Below the pieces are notes generated by a model. The model did no database searches. It was given only the letters and a program-made list of their open reading frames with translations, and was not told the origin of the DNA. From Gerris lacustris (taxonomy: Eukaryota > Arthropoda > Insecta > Hemiptera > Gerridae): a stretch of 64,000 nucleotides of DNA. The stretch covers positions 59,953,307 to 60,017,306 of the forward strand of contig OX578276.1 in the NCBI GenBank assembly GCA_951217055.1. The letters are read 5' to 3'. The translations under genes were made by a program, and so were the position numbers. Positions 25,088 through 38,180 of the stretch are shown here, in pieces (the first letter of the stretch is position 1; every line of letters begins with the position of its first letter).

Positions 25088-27345
25088 TTAAAAATTATTT
25101 AATTTCGAGATAGAGTGATAAAATTGCAGCTGACTGTTTGCTTTTTAAAACCTTTTAAAATTTCACTTTGAAATTGTTTGTATAAATAAATTATAAAATC
25201 TTTCAAAATTTAATTTTAAAACCATAATTTTATTGTTGAATTGTTATCAGATAACAATTCAATTATAATTATAATTAAATTAAGATTTTACGAAAACGAC
25301 AATTATCTAAAGGAACAAACATTTTTTTAACTAAAATTTGAAATTGATATATTAGAACAATTTTCATTTCCAGAAGCGAATTCACAAATTAGAAAACAAA
25401 TAATAAATATTGAACGAATAAAGCAGTTGTGACAGGTAACAAAGAAAATTTAATAAGTGGTATTTTTAAGTTATAAATTGCTATATTTGTAAGTAAATAT
25501 AGTTCTCAGACTTTCCGTGGCGACTGTCTGGGTGAGTTTTGAACTCAATAATAGTAGGCGCCACCGGAAGCCTTAACCATATGATGACACCGGCTGCACG
25601 AACCTACGCAAAAGGATAAAACATGAATTTACATTCTTAGTTTTTTTTTTTAATTTTAGAACTAAAAACATTTTAGAATATTTTTTTAGTTTATACATTT
25701 TCTTATTTTTATGTAAAGACTAAGTTAAGTACATAGTATTTTTTGGTATTTTAAAGTGAGGTTTTTGGCTATAACTTAGCATTAGTTTCTTTATAATAGA
25801 ATTAAAACTTATTTAAATAAAAATCGGTTTAAACAAAGCTTTTTCTTATTAGTCATTTGTTCATAAATAATAGTCTATAAAAGTATTTTAAAACCGGTTT
25901 AAATTAAATAAGCATATCTGTTGCCTGTTGTGCCCATAGTAAAAGTTTCTTTTTCATTTATATTTATTATCTCATATATCAGATATAAAATTTACGGTGC
26001 CAATATTTCATGATATAACAAAATGTTTCATTTTAATTAATGTGTTTGCAATATTTTATTAATGTATACATAAATTAAATTCCTGATTATTGGTGTAATC
26101 TTGTTTACATTCTTGCTTGTTCCTTTTTTATGTTATACAATAAATAAATTATATGGAAACAAGTATAAAAAAAAATTAAAAAAAGTTCGTGATTTCTCTT
26201 TCTTGTATTACCTGAAATAACTTGAAAATAATTTAAAGGGAAATTTCTTATTACTATGTTGTTGTTTGTTAAACGTTTTGATGTTGTTTTGTAAATGCCG
26301 GAGAAGTAGTCGATTAAAAAAAGTTGTACTCCTTGATGTGCCAAGTTAACTAGTTAATATTTTTATTTAAATACAACTTAGTTCTTGTCTTTCTGAATAA
26401 TCTCATCTTTAAATCATTGTCTGATTTGAACGCTCGATTTTAAATTAAGTCACTAATTAAATCTTTTAGCTTGATTTAATAGAGTGGTCGGATTCGATCA
26501 TTGAGACTAAACAATGTCTGTTTTATTATTCAATCCTTGAATATACGAAATAGTTTCCACATTGTCTTTGGATAATCATAAACTGTGTGGATGGTGAAAG
26601 GAAACCGCGTGACAGGATGCTGTTAAGAGAACTGCTTTATTCGAATAAATATCATCTAACTAACTGTCAAATAACGTTAGTTTCGCCTACAGAATTTTAT
26701 TTGACACTTAAACGAAGTCTCGGAATCATATTTGACTTTTTTAATAGATGTTTTACTTTAAATATTTGTGCAAACAAATATCGTATGCTATTTATTAAAC
26801 ATTGCTCAAACGAAGTCAAACGTTTTGACAAATGTAGCTTTATAGACTCTAATCCTTTTATTAGCTAATTCACTTGCGTTATTATATAAGATGTAATATT
26901 ATTAGAATTATTGTTTCATTAATTTGTTATATTGAGTTATTTAAGTTAAGTTTAATTTGTCATTAAGGTTAGGTGATAATGTTAATTATACATTATCTTG
27001 TATTAGATTTAGATTTTTTTATTGCTTTTCCGTTAAGATCAACACAGCATTCGGTTTGGGTTCTGCCACTTTCCCCATCTATTCGATGTGATCATAAGAG
27101 TAAAGCATGTCTCACCTCTCTAGAATTCGAATTGTCTAGATATGCCTTTATTAAGACCTAATTTTCAAGCGAGTTATGCCTAAGTGAACCATTTGGTTGC
27201 GCCAATCCCCTCTAGTTGTTAATGTAAAAGAATAAATCCTTCTCATTAACTTAAAATAACTGCGCAATTTCATAATTCTATACTTTTATAAAGATATCTT
27301 GAGGCTAGGTTTAATCTAAAATCTAATTAAAAGGGGCACTTATCC

Positions 27346-27432
27346 AGGTTGCCTGACTGGCTCTAAGTAACTTATCCCTTTGGGTTGGTTTGTTATGAGA
27401 TAACAGAGTTAGGGAGTGGCCGGCAACCTGGG
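27346..27432. repeat. Hairpin with CCAGGTTGCC arms
   Basis: CCAGGTTGCC and GGCAACCTGG form a perfect 10-bp outer stem. The inner 67 bases pair only weakly. It is a possible miniature element or fold-back RNA; pairing is too poor for a confident microRNA precursor. Confidence 0.5.
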
Positions 27433-27670
27433 AAATGTCTATGAAATCTGGTTAGCAAGCATTTCGAGCACCTTTATATTACTTGTTCACGTATATACAT
27501 CTTCAGTCTTTGCCTGTAATCAATTTAAAATTTCCTGCTTACATCACATTGTTAAACCTTATTCATTTTTCCAAGAATTTATTTTATGAAAAGTTTAAAC
27601 ATAATTTAATTAACTTTATGGAGAATTGCTTTAAAAAATCGAATCATACATTCTAGTATTTTATTATTTT

Positions 27671-28035
27671 ACTTTCTCATATAAAGAGGTATTGTGATGG
27701 CGTGAAAATTCGATTTGAGATTTTGATGGATTTATACGTTTTGAGTTCCATGTCTATCCCTCGTCTGTGCAGACGCGTGGAACCTAAACTACTGATTGGG
27801 CCGATTTTGACGAAATTTCGCATACATGTTCAGAAAAATCATAACATGAGGAGAAATCGAAAAATGAATTTTATCCCCAACTTTGGGGGTGCTAACCCTC
27901 AAAAACTCTGAAAAATCGTGGAAAAATTATTTCTCGAAAACGGTTTCGACGATTTTGAAATATCCTAAAATGTAGTCCATATAAGTACAAATCTAATGAT
28001 ATAAGCCGTTTCCCCGGGAAAAATCCATATTCTGA
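27671..28035 (+). repeat. Dispersed repeat, ACTTTCTCATATAAAGAG family copy 3
   Basis: Begins ACTTTCTCATATAAAGAG and has GACGCGTGGAACCTAAACTA, CATACATGTTCAGAAAAATC and CCCGGGAAAAATCC. Just after it, 28060-28085 has a GGTTCGATTCC box like a tRNA B box, but no tRNA fold can be drawn. Confidence 0.7.
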
Positions 28036-28273
28036 GAACATAGCTTTATATGCGGATGGAGAGAGTCCAGGTTCGATTCCCCGCCGAAGAGAAGTTATTT
28101 TAATGATAAATTTTGATAAAATGTTCATTAAAATTCAAATGTACCTATGAAAACTCGAAAACTAATAAATGGAAAACACTGGGCTAAGTAATTATGAACT
28201 TGTATATGAGAAAGTTTGTCTGAGTTGTCTTGGATAGATTTTTTAATTTTAAATCAGTTGAATTAATAAAATT

Positions 28274-28507
28274 AGGCACTTTATAGATTGTTACTCCCCT
28301 TTTAAAAAAACCCAGAAGGGAGTAACAATCTATAGAAGGTGGACGGAATGTTCTTCTTTAGACTGTTACTCCCCTTATAAGAAACAGAATGTGATATTTC
28401 TTTGTCCCAAAGTACATTGGACCAAACATCCCTTTGTCTTAATAGTTATTTAGTCAAAGTCATTTATATTAGAAAAAAAAACATAGGGGAGTAATTATCT
28501 AAAGAAG
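28274..28507 (+). repeat. Repeat with GATTGTTACTCC ends (copy 2)
   Basis: Stand-alone copy of the family nested at 4395-4630. It has hairpin ends AGATTGTTACTCCCCTTTT and AAGGGAGTAACAATCT and the shared phrase AAGTACATTGGACCAAACATC. It lies in the large intron between exons 3 and 4. Confidence 0.75.
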
Positions 28508-28718
28508 TAACTAAAATTAATTATTTAAATGTTACTTAAATTCTTAATACATAACATCTAATTAAGGTTGACTTAATATTGTAGATATATTTAATTGGAA
28601 ATAGAAAACACTGGACCAAGAAATTATGTACTTGTATATTATAAAATTTAGCACAGTTTATCGGACTGTTTTTTTAATGTAGATAATTGTCTGATGTAAT
28701 GGGAGTTTTGCCCTTTTA

Positions 28719-29218
28719 GGTTTCTGTACAAAGTAAAAAAAGAAACCTTATATAACGGCTCTGTCTGTCTGTCTGTCTGTCCGTTGGTGTCTGTCCGTTG
28801 CTTGTTTCAATTCATAAACTACTATAGCTAGGAACATGAAATTCGGCACACAGGTGCATCTCGGCATTTTAGACTGCTGGACACATTTTGGATTTTTCAC
28901 ACTTAATATTTTCAAGATGGTGGCCAATATGGCGGGCAACTAAAAAAAAAGTTTTTAGTCACCATGACTTGTTATATATATATATATATATCAATTTAAA
29001 GGTCTTGAAATGAAGAAAAATAATATGCAACTATTAAAATTTTCTCACGTAATATTTTCAAGATGGTGGCCAATATGGTTGTGACAAAACATTGTTTTAG
29101 TTACCATAACATGTTATACATTAATTTAAAGGTCTTGAAGAGTAGAAAAAGAATATTACTATTAAAATTAGTGTAATTATATTAGACATAATAATTTTAA
29201 CTTTAATGTACAGAAACC
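28719..29218. mobile_element. 500-bp element with GGTTTCTGTACA inverted ends
   Basis: GGTTTCTGTACA at 28719-28730 and TGTACAGAAACC at 29207-29218. The interior has a CTGTCTGTCTGTCTGT run, two copies of TTTTCAAGATGGTGGCCAAT and a short TA run. After the right end comes CGGCGATTATCGCCCCACGT. No coding capacity. Confidence 0.65.
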
Positions 29219-29992
29219 GGCGATTATCGCCCCACGTACTTACGTGAAGCGCGCCTTACTTGTTTTTAAATATAATGTTAATTACTTCGCTTTTGTCTTG
29301 GTTTATATATTGAATAGGGGTTTATCTTAAAACCAAATCATTGCTGAGTGTTTTCACTGAGTAACATAAATTTCTAAATGTGGCATTATTATTTAACCGT
29401 AACAACTTTCAATTAAAATTTTTACTAATTGAGGAGCTTTTCAGCTCTCTAATTAATCCAAGGTCTTTTGTTTCGAGAGAATCTCGACACTCGGCTGTGC
29501 TTGAAACAAAGAAATTGGAAAAAGGATTGTGTAACTACTGGTTGACAACGTGCTTACTCAACTCTTCAACTTTTTTCCTCCTTTCTTTAGAAAAACTTGT
29601 TGGATAATTTCAAGTTATATCATTCTGCGAGTAATAAAAAAAATACTCTTGAATTCTAATTTGTTATACCTCGTAAGTTAGGTTGTAATGAAAAGCTAGT
29701 ATAAATAAATTAAAAATGTAATTAAAAGCTTGCTATGTTTTTTCGGTAGTAATTGATACTTTCATTATTAGCTTTTTTTAATAAAAATCTGACCTAGTTG
29801 GATTAATTTATATTACTTTTGGACTATATTATTTTATAAAGTAGTATTAAAGTGGGCCAATTAATTTTATTATCTAAAAATTATTTTTATTTACTACGTA
29901 TTTAACCTAATTTATCTTATTTTAAACCTTAACTGATTTCATTTTTATATTTAACTTTATTTATTTTTATTTAAGTTTTATTATAAAACTAG

Positions 29993-31740
29993 CTGGATAC
30001 CCTTGCTTCGCTGCGGAGTATGTTGTTTTTAATTTGATGGGTTTATAAAACCTACCATCAAGAGACTTTTAAATTATTTTCCTAATCAATAATATCTAGA
30101 TTCTATCCTTCCCCTTATTTCTATACCCCCTCCCCTTTGATAATATAATTTGCAAATATCCCAAATTACTAATTAATTCCGACAACTGATGAAAAATTCT
30201 TAAATGTTAACTTTGGGGAAAAAGCAGGGGTATTTTCCTTCTGTATCCCCCGTGTCTTTTCACATTCCTGAGTTAAAATTGGAATTATCTATGATTAATA
30301 TATTATCTGTTTATATCCAAAATAGGAGCCTTTTCTCAAGTATTAACTTCCTATCTTTAGAAGATTGGTCTGGGCTCAATTCACCTTTGTTTCTTACTTT
30401 TCCCTATGTTTCCTCTAGGAATAAAATTTTGAACAATCTCTATTGACAGATATAAAGATAATTAAGAAATTATTATACTACGTATACACTCGAAGATTTT
30501 ATTTTAGCGTTTTAAAGAAGTGGCGATAATTATGTTATAAAGGTTTAGGCATGGTAAGGTGTGATTTATAAAAAATTGTCTTCTTGATGATTTATAAATT
30601 ATTTAAATAATATATGTTTAAAAAATGAATCTAAATATTTTTTGACAGCGACTGAACAGTTCTTCCTACAGAAATTTTCACAGAACATAAAATATTGCCT
30701 GTAGCTTCTTCTGCAATTTTGGTTAAATACATTTTTTATAAAAAATAAAATTATTATTATTATTTTTTTTTTTTTTTAATTTATTTGAATATTGTGATTA
30801 CATAAACTACGTGTTATAAGCAATAAAGATGACATTAGTTTGAGATTGGCTTGTTAGACATGATGTGAGAAACTGTCCATTGGCAGTACTCACACGGTAA
30901 TACATGAATATTACATTTTAATGATTGATGTTAATTAATAGGTCACGAGGCCACTGTCTTTTCAGGCGTCGAGGAGGGTTACCAGGCATGAATGGTGATG
31001 TTAGGTTGTGGATTAAAGGATTAGGATGATGGGAAATTGATTCATGGAAAGATTTGTATCGGGAGGTGGCTAGGTCGCGAACAAAGGGAACTTTGAGGTT
31101 ATTGTGAAGGGTAAAGTTGGAAACGTAGAAAGGAGCGTTTGTTATTCTTATAAGGATTTTGGATTGAGACCCCAGAGTTCAATACCATATGACCAAGTGG
31201 GCTTAATTATGGTGTTATAAATGAGTAATTTGTTATGTGTGTTGAGTCTGTGTAAAAGTTTGTAAGTTTGTAGCGTCGGTTGCAGTCTTGTCGTTTAAGT
31301 TTTGTGTGATGTGCCCATGTTAATCGCCTATCTAGGTATAACCCAAGGTAGCGGACAGAACTGGAGTGAGGGATAGGAATTTGACTCAGAGTTACCGGTT
31401 CGCATATTCCATGTTTTAGACTTAATGAGACGTGTACGCTTTTCATTTCGTTGATTTTTTAATTAGAATTTTGAAATCTATTCAAAAGCCCCGTTCTCCG
31501 CCCTATATGAAGCTACCAAACATTTGTATAGCCTATAACACCCGCAGAATTGATCTTAACATTGTACCTAAAAATCAACAAAATCTGTTCAGCCGTTTGA
31601 CGCACAGACAAACAGACACATAATTTTCTAAATTTAAATTCGTTATCAGGACCACTCATTTAGTGTAAATACAAAATTTGAGCCCAATCGGATAAATGTA
31701 CAGACACCACTCCTATTTTACATATAATTAAGATTAAAGG
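29993..31740 (+). repeat. Degraded dispersed element split by a LINE insertion
   Basis: Starts AACTAGCTGGATACCCTTGC followed by TTCGCTGCGG, a phrase common at one end of degraded insect repeats. It resumes after the LINE with CAAAAGCCCCGTTCTCCGCC and CTGTTCAGCCGTTTGACGCA, then CAGACAAACAGACAC. The family is unnamed here. Confidence 0.5.
30747..31446 (-). mobile_element. 5'-truncated Jockey-type LINE, 3' end with poly-A tail
   Basis: The minus strand encodes the C-terminal reverse-transcriptase region of a Jockey-clade retrotransposon: KSVHVSLSLKHGICEPVTLS, then VRYLGLYLDRRLTWAHHTKLK. After a frameshift come IIKPTWSYGIELWG and NAPFYVSNFTLHNNLKVPFV, then HPNPLIHNLTSPFMPGNPPRRLK. Frameshifts and stops show it is dead. 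The 3' end has ATCTTTATTGC, then an A run merging into (TAA)n (30747-30778 on the plus strand as T). Only about 0.7 kb of the element remains. Confidence 0.88.
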
Positions 31741-32212
31741 AACTTGTTTATATTTTCGTACAGAGAGTATCTCTACAATATACAAACTCTTAAAGGTGTC
31801 TTATAGAAGAAGGTATGCTTGCTTTTAACCCTTTTAGCCACTTAAGGACTAGATTGTTAAACGTGTTTGATTCTAAAAGGGTTGATGTGCAAATTGACCG
31901 TGAACGCCCTAGATACAATATATACTAACACTCAACTTATTTTTTTTTTCAAGATATTTTATTTTTAAAAAGCTTAGTAGTTTGGCTTTTTTTGAACCAG
32001 GTAAAAGTATTAGACCTTTTCTTTATCTAGGGCCCACTTATCTTATATAGATATTATAGTTCGCTATTTTGGGAATCTTCTTTACTTTTTATTAGGTACT
32101 CTGTACTTAATCAGGTACTGATTTTACCAATTTGAACGAAATTACTATTCGTTTTTGTGATGCTTTCAATTCATTGACAATGTATTAAGTTTTTTATTTT
32201 GTTGTAATCATT

Positions 32213-32560
32213 TTTGACACTCTTTTAAAAGATATAGGTGAAAATAAATGTATGTTTGTGCTCATCTGGAAGAGTAACAAAATGGCGTAGTAGGTTGGAA
32301 CTTATATGGGACCAACAAATAGGCTATTTATGACCTACCATTCAAATTGTATTATTATTATCGGTCGAGTAGTTTAAGATATGGTCCTTCGCAAAAATAG
32401 AGTGACAGACAGACAGACCACCGCACAGACACTGAACGAAAATGTTCTCTTGTCTGAAACGGAATTCTGTCTGAGAATTTTTGAAGTCGGAGACTAAACA
32501 TGTTCGATCTTCGGAACGATCACAAAGCTTATCTTCGATTAGCTATTAGCTCGGGAGTTT
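32213..32560. mobile_element. Half copy of the CCGAGCTTACCGAAGG family
   Basis: Shares AAAAGATATAGGTG, a GTATGTTTGTGCTCATC-type phrase, a run of GACAGACAGACAG and TCTGAGAATTTTTGAAGTCG with 7083-7418. The terminus is degraded (GATTAGCTATTAGCTCGGGA). Confidence 0.5.
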
Positions 32561-32792
32561 TGTAATGTGTGTTTTTTAAAATAACACATTTCTTTTTTTT
32601 TATGAAACCAGGCTTTATAGCACACGTTTTATGCTACATGTTAGCACACACCACCGCATACAAATTATTGGGATTCATTAGCCCAGTATTTCGTCTATAA
32701 AGTCGGACCTCTTGTAACAGACGTTCATTCAGATAGACCCATAAAGAAATTAATAAGTAGTTTGTTGTCCCTATTTCTTCAATAATTTTTTC

Positions 32793-34869
32793 TTCTGTTG
32801 GGTCAATTAGGGTGAAAAGATATAATTCAACACATTAGTGTGAGCACTGGCTATATTTCGCCCCTCTCCGGGGCATAATCATGCCTAAAACATCATAAAG
32901 TATATTTTTTTAACACTCCGTATACATATTGATTAACATTAATATAACTTCATTGAGATATCGACAACTAATAACAAATAAAATTAAAATTTACATCTTA
33001 CCTTATTTTGAGAAGATTGGAATACATTATTACTCAACTGAGTTGGTTTGTCATAATTCTTTATTTTTAGTGTATACCACTTTAAAAATTTCAAAAAGAG
33101 ATAAATGAATTGTATCTTCATTCATCACTAATTAAATTAAAACTTAAAACTAATACAAATAACAAACACAGTCAAAAAACACGTTTTTATCTGGTCACAT
33201 AAACTTGAGATAACCAAGTTGAAACCTTCGTCTACTATTCTGATTGATGTATATTTTTTTTATATATTTTATCTTATTTTTAAAAATTTTTATAATATTA
33301 TTTTATTATATTATTATAAGTTAAATACAAAGATTTGTGAAAAGTAATTTTAAATTCATTTATTTATTTATTTATTTATTTTTTATTTTTTTATTTTTTA
33401 TAATAACGGATTATTAGGCGGGAGTTTTGTTTTTTAAAAAATTATTATTTTTAATTTATAAATTGAAGTTAAACTTTAAATAGTTGTCAGGACATATAGT
33501 ATGTGATTATTTTTTGATATTTAGTACAGCAGCATAATATTTATTTATGTCTTTGGAATCGTTTTGTAGTTTATGGAGTTTTCAGTCATCGCTATACAGG
33601 GTGGTCCAAAAGTCTCCCCCCCCCCTCTTAACTTTTGAACGGATTGAGATAAATTAATGAAACTTGGGGGATCTCTACCATGCAAAGGGAAGTTTGTTTT
33701 CATTCAATCACCCACAAGGGGCAACCACCCACTTTGCCCCCAGGCCACCTAACTTTAAAATTTCAAATTAGAGTGTATATTTTTGATAGCATATTTGGAT
33801 TCTACAGTGAAAAATAATAAACTTTTACTTCAAACTTTTTTTTCTATTTTCAATATTTTTCCCCCTATAGGTGAGCAAAGTAAGCAAAATTACCCTTCCG
33901 ATAATACTTTGTAAACTCTAAACGGTTAGAGATAAATTAATGAAACTTGGGGGATCTCTACCATGCGAAGGGAAATTTGTTTTTATACAATCACCCACTA
34001 GGGGCAACCTCCCATTTTGCCCCCAGACCACCTAACTTCAAAATGTTGACCTGGAATGTATATTTTTGATAGCAGATTTAGATTCTACGGCAAAAAATAA
34101 AAATATTTTACTTCAAACTTTTTTTTATATCTCCAATATTTTGCCCCCTATAGGGGGGCAAAGGTATAAAAATCGTAGATTTCAGCGCCTGGGGGCAAAA
34201 TTGTGGTTGCCCCTAGTACGCGAGTGGATGAAAACAAACTTCCCTTTACATGGTACAGATCCCCTAAGTTCCATTACTTTATTTCAAACCGTTTAGATTT
34301 TATAACGATTTAAGTGTTATTTTTTTACTATTTCGGAAGGGTTATTTTGCTATCTTTGCCCACCTATAGGGGGCGAAATATTGAAGATAGAAAAAATAGT
34401 TTCAAGTAAAAGTTTATTATTTTTCACTGTAGAATCCAAATATGATATAAAAAATATACACTCCAATTTGAAATTTTGAAGTTGAGTGGCCTGGGGGCAA
34501 AGTTGGTGGTTGCCCCTAGTGGGTGATTGCATGAAAACAAACTTCCCTATGCATGGTAGAGATCCCCCAAGTTTCATTAATTTATCTCAAACCGTTCAAA
34601 AGTTAAGAGGGGGGGGGGGAGACTTTTGGACCACCCTGTATCTGCGGCCTCAAGATATTTCCTTTTTGAAGTTATTCCTTCTCAATGAAGTTATATTAAT
34701 ACTTATTATATTTTAATGTTAATCAATATGTATACGGAGTGTTAAAAAAATACTTAATGATGTTTTAGGCATGATTATGCCCCGGAGAGGGGCGAAATAT
34801 AGCCAGTGCTCACACTAATGTGTTGAATTATATCTTTTCACCCTAATTGACCCAACAGAAGAAAAAATT
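32793..34869. mobile_element. 2.1-kb element bounded by about 140-bp inverted repeats
   Basis: Left 32793-32936 (from TTTCTTCTGTTGGGTCAATT to TAACACTCCGTATAC) is the reverse complement of right 34729-34869. Each arm holds GCCCCTCTCCGGGGC, the hairpin motif also found at 58463 and related to that of the Penelope-like copies at 60-62 kb. A separate 1042-bp MITE lies inside. The arm identity is high although the contents are not coding. It may be a Penelope-like pseudo-LTR pair or a fold-back element. Confidence 0.6.
33597..34638. mobile_element. 1042-bp compound palindromic MITE, CAGGGTGGTCC ends, TA duplication
   Basis: The left end CAGGGTGGTCCAAAAGTCT and the right end AGACTTTTGGACCACCCTG are a perfect 19-bp inverted repeat bordered by TA. 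The interior is built of about 300-base modules (GAAACTTGGGGGATCTCTAC, CACCCACAAGGGGCAACC, a CCCCCTATAGG segment) repeated in direct order on the left and inverted on the right. A truncated relative is at 8110-8465. C and G homopolymers flank the ends. Confidence 0.88.
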
Positions 34870-36307
34870 AAAGAAATTAAAATTTAACGCCGGTTTAGGT
34901 TTCGTAATCAATTAAAAAGTAATTGAAAAAGTATACAATCATTTTCCAATTCTGATCGATTTCTCTAACCGATGTATAGACAAAACTTTAATTTTATATA
35001 AATAGATATTCATACCTCAAACCATATAAATATTTTAATTTAATTTGTCGACTGTCATTATTGAAATATATATATTTAAAATATTTTTTCCTTCCAATAT
35101 CCCAATCTTTTTCTCCTTCAGCTACTGAGGTCAAATTTGCTTGTGATGAGCTGTAATATGAAATTATTGTTTGTTATCCAATATAAAATAAAGCTGACTA
35201 ATAATTCGGAGGGTGCAATGAGCACTATCTTCACTTTACTAATTATAAAATTATTCATCAAACATGGTTCATGTCATTTTGGAATACTGTGTTTACTCTA
35301 GTTAGGAATCCAACTAAAGTAGAAACACTCTAGTAACTAATCAAAAGTTTAGAATGGTTTTCGCAACCAGTTGGAAAACTAGGTGAAGAAGTCACGGTGT
35401 GGAAATAACTGAGGGGAATTCATCATTTCGTTGCCTAAGGGATGAAGTAGAAGGTAAAGGTGTAAATAGTATGTGTGAATCCATAATAAGTTTGCTCCAT
35501 ATAATCACTTCTCTCTACGTAGTCTGTAATTGGCACTTGCTAAGTTTAGACGGATCATGTTACAAAACATAAATTCGTATCTTCTTGGGCTTGAATCAGC
35601 TGAAGTATTATTCGTACTGAGATGCAGGGCTACAAAACGGACTTAACAGTTAAAATTAGGGTTAAAAATATAACCCATCTAAATCTAAATCCTATTTATA
35701 AATCAAATCCCGGTTTTCTCCTCGAAATTTACTAACACGAAAAAATTGTAAATTGGTGCCAAATACAAGTCAAAAATAAAACATTATCACTTTATTATCA
35801 AAACCACAATACCAAGGAATTAATTTAAAAAAATAAAACCTTAGATGTACCCAATTTTTCGTAGCTATTAAGATATTTTGCCCGTAGATTTGCCGAAGAT
35901 GTAAACTGTATGTAATAATTTTTTGTTCAAATCAATAAAAACATTAAAATATATAGTATTCAGCTACAAGGCTTGAAAAACTAAAATTATTAACATATAA
36001 AAATCAATTGAATTTACTTAAAATAAATTAAATTTTTACATAATTTACCATTTTTTGCTTAACTTCTCTTATTTATTCGTATCTCAGAGTTTTAAATATT
36101 GTTAAAACAAATAAATTTAAGCGATGCAGTGAAAATATCATTAACCGTAGTGCTTTTTATTTTAATTTTCCAAGAAAAACAATAATTTAAAATAAAACAG
36201 TTATCAAATTTAAATGCTACTATATACAGACCGGAGAAATTGAAAACGTTAAATGAGTTATTCCGATTTTATTAGCAATATAAATACAAAACACATTAAA
36301 CACACGG

Positions 36308-36309
<2 letters not shown>

Positions 36310-36400
<91 letters not shown>
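36310..36400. repeat. (TA)n microsatellite
   Basis: About 91 bases of pure TA in intron 3. Confidence 0.98.
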
Positions 36401-36401
<1 letters not shown>

Positions 36402-36997
36402 GAGATATATACTCGTATATTCATAATCCAAATACCAGTCAATGACCGACGACAGACTCATCATGATGTCTCTGAAATCAAAAACCACTGGATCTGTTAA
36501 CATGAATTATTGTAGGTAGGTCCTTCATGACCCATAGGTGCTCGCTAATAAATGGTTTTTTGATTCACCATTTTGATTCAAGATGGCTGCCATTTTAAAA
36601 TTTAAAAACTTTCTTTATACTTTATGATGAATGAGGGATGTGCTCCTTAATTTGGTAAAAATATTATCATTCTGACGAAATAAATTGTCACAGTAATTAT
36701 TTTGATATATCAATGTATATAAGTATATAGGTTTAATTTGCAACAAACAAGATTAGTATAGTAAGCATTTAAATACAACCTATAGAGGAAGATCAGCTGG
36801 GTTTATAATGTTCCAAAATACATATTTTTTGCTAGTGTTTGCTGACAAAAATTCCCAAACTGGATGTCGAAATTAAAGAATTGGATGGAATGTCGAAAGT
36901 AGCCCGCAGATAGCCCCAGATTAATTTAAACCGTCTGCGCTCTTTAAATTTTGCTAAATTGATTTTTTAATTCATGTAAAATCTTTGAAACATTTTT

Positions 36998-37300
36998 GCT
37001 TCCGAGCTTACCGAAGGTAACGGAAGCTATTTTTTTTTTTTTTGACTATTTCAAAAACAGTTGGAAGATTAAATAAATGTGACAATAATAGGTTGCAGCA
37101 TAAAATTATTAAAGTATACGAAATAGGACGCGAGGAAGCTATGTGCCGCTCTAATGACAGATTATTTTAATAGCGCGTGTGCTTCCGAGCTTTTCATGTA
37201 TTCTTATGATCATTTTAATAAACCGAATTTATTTTGTCTCCAAATTACGAATTTAATCAGAAATGCTTTTCAGACATCAGGGAACATTTTTGATCTCGTT
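36998..37300 (+). mobile_element. Half copy of the CCGAGCTTACCGAAGG family
   Basis: Begins TTGCTTCCGAGCTTACCGAA followed by GGTAACGGAAGC, the best-preserved terminus of this family. It then has ATGTGCCGCTCTAATGACAG and GACATCAGGGAACATTTTTG. Confidence 0.6.
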
Positions 37301-37929
37301 TATTTGCATCAATATTTTTTAGTATTTTTTAAATATTGCTTATCCGATTTCTAATCCAATTTATACTATATCATTGTTAGCTCACAGTTAACCTCTTATT
37401 AATTGCAACATTGGACACGCATTGCTTTCTGTTGTGCATGTGTACGTGTACTTACTTTTTTTTATTAACACTTATATTTTGAGAATAACTCATACTATTT
37501 GGATAAAATTGAATGGTGTGTCAAATAAATAGTCTGTTAGTAATTTAAACTTTTGAGTACATTGCTTCCATTATCCCATGCATTCTTGTTTTTAGTGTCT
37601 TGGAAATTTATCCCATTATGTTTCTATATCTCATTCATGTGGCCATTCGTCCTGTAAAATTACGCAATTAGGCTTTATATGCTATATTAGCAGACATTTA
37701 TTGTAATATATATATTGTTTTTTTTTTTTTTAAATATCACTAATTCTGTTAGCAATTATGTGAGCGAACTGCGCTCTGTACATAGAAAATAATGTAAAAT
37801 ATGAATTAATTGAAAAATACACGTGTGTAATTTATTTAAGTTTGAATATTGGTACATGATAATTTTGCTTTAATATGATTACTCTTCATAAGTTTGTATT
37901 TAAAGGCATTTTTTGCAAAATAATTTGTC

Positions 37930-38180
37930 AATTGGTGAAGCTGAGTGTAAAGCGCACTCGCCTCTGGAACCAAGGCCTAAACACCGGTGGTGAGTTAGAA
38001 TCCCAGAGAAGTGTGAGGTAACCTTGTTTCTCACATTCACACTGATAATCTAATCATGTAGATGAGCAAAGTGTCTGGATCCCTTGTCCTGTAATAACCT
38101 AATTCTTCTGACCGGGACGACAAAAAAATTAATTGTCTATTAGTCTTCACCAATCGGATTTAGCTTTAGGGAAAATATAA
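37930..38180 (+). mobile_element. tRNA-derived SINE-like repeat
   Basis: GTGAAGCTGAGTGTAAAGCGC resembles a polymerase III A box in a tRNA D-arm context and TGAGTTAGAATCCC at 37991-38004 a B box, at tRNA spacing. A non-tRNA body follows (TGGATCCCTTGTCCTGTAAT, ACCGGGACGACAAAAAAATT). It is diverged, so its tRNA parent cannot be named. Confidence 0.6.

Noticed and set aside
26587..26868. 93-codon plus-strand frame in intron 3
   Set aside because: Ordinary intronic composition and no convincing acceptor or donor.
27346..27432. microRNA precursor
   Set aside because: Only the outer 10 bp pair well; the inner part is mostly unpaired.
28060..28095. Possible tRNA (GGTTCGATTCC box)
   Set aside because: No T stem, anticodon arm or acceptor stem can be formed around it.
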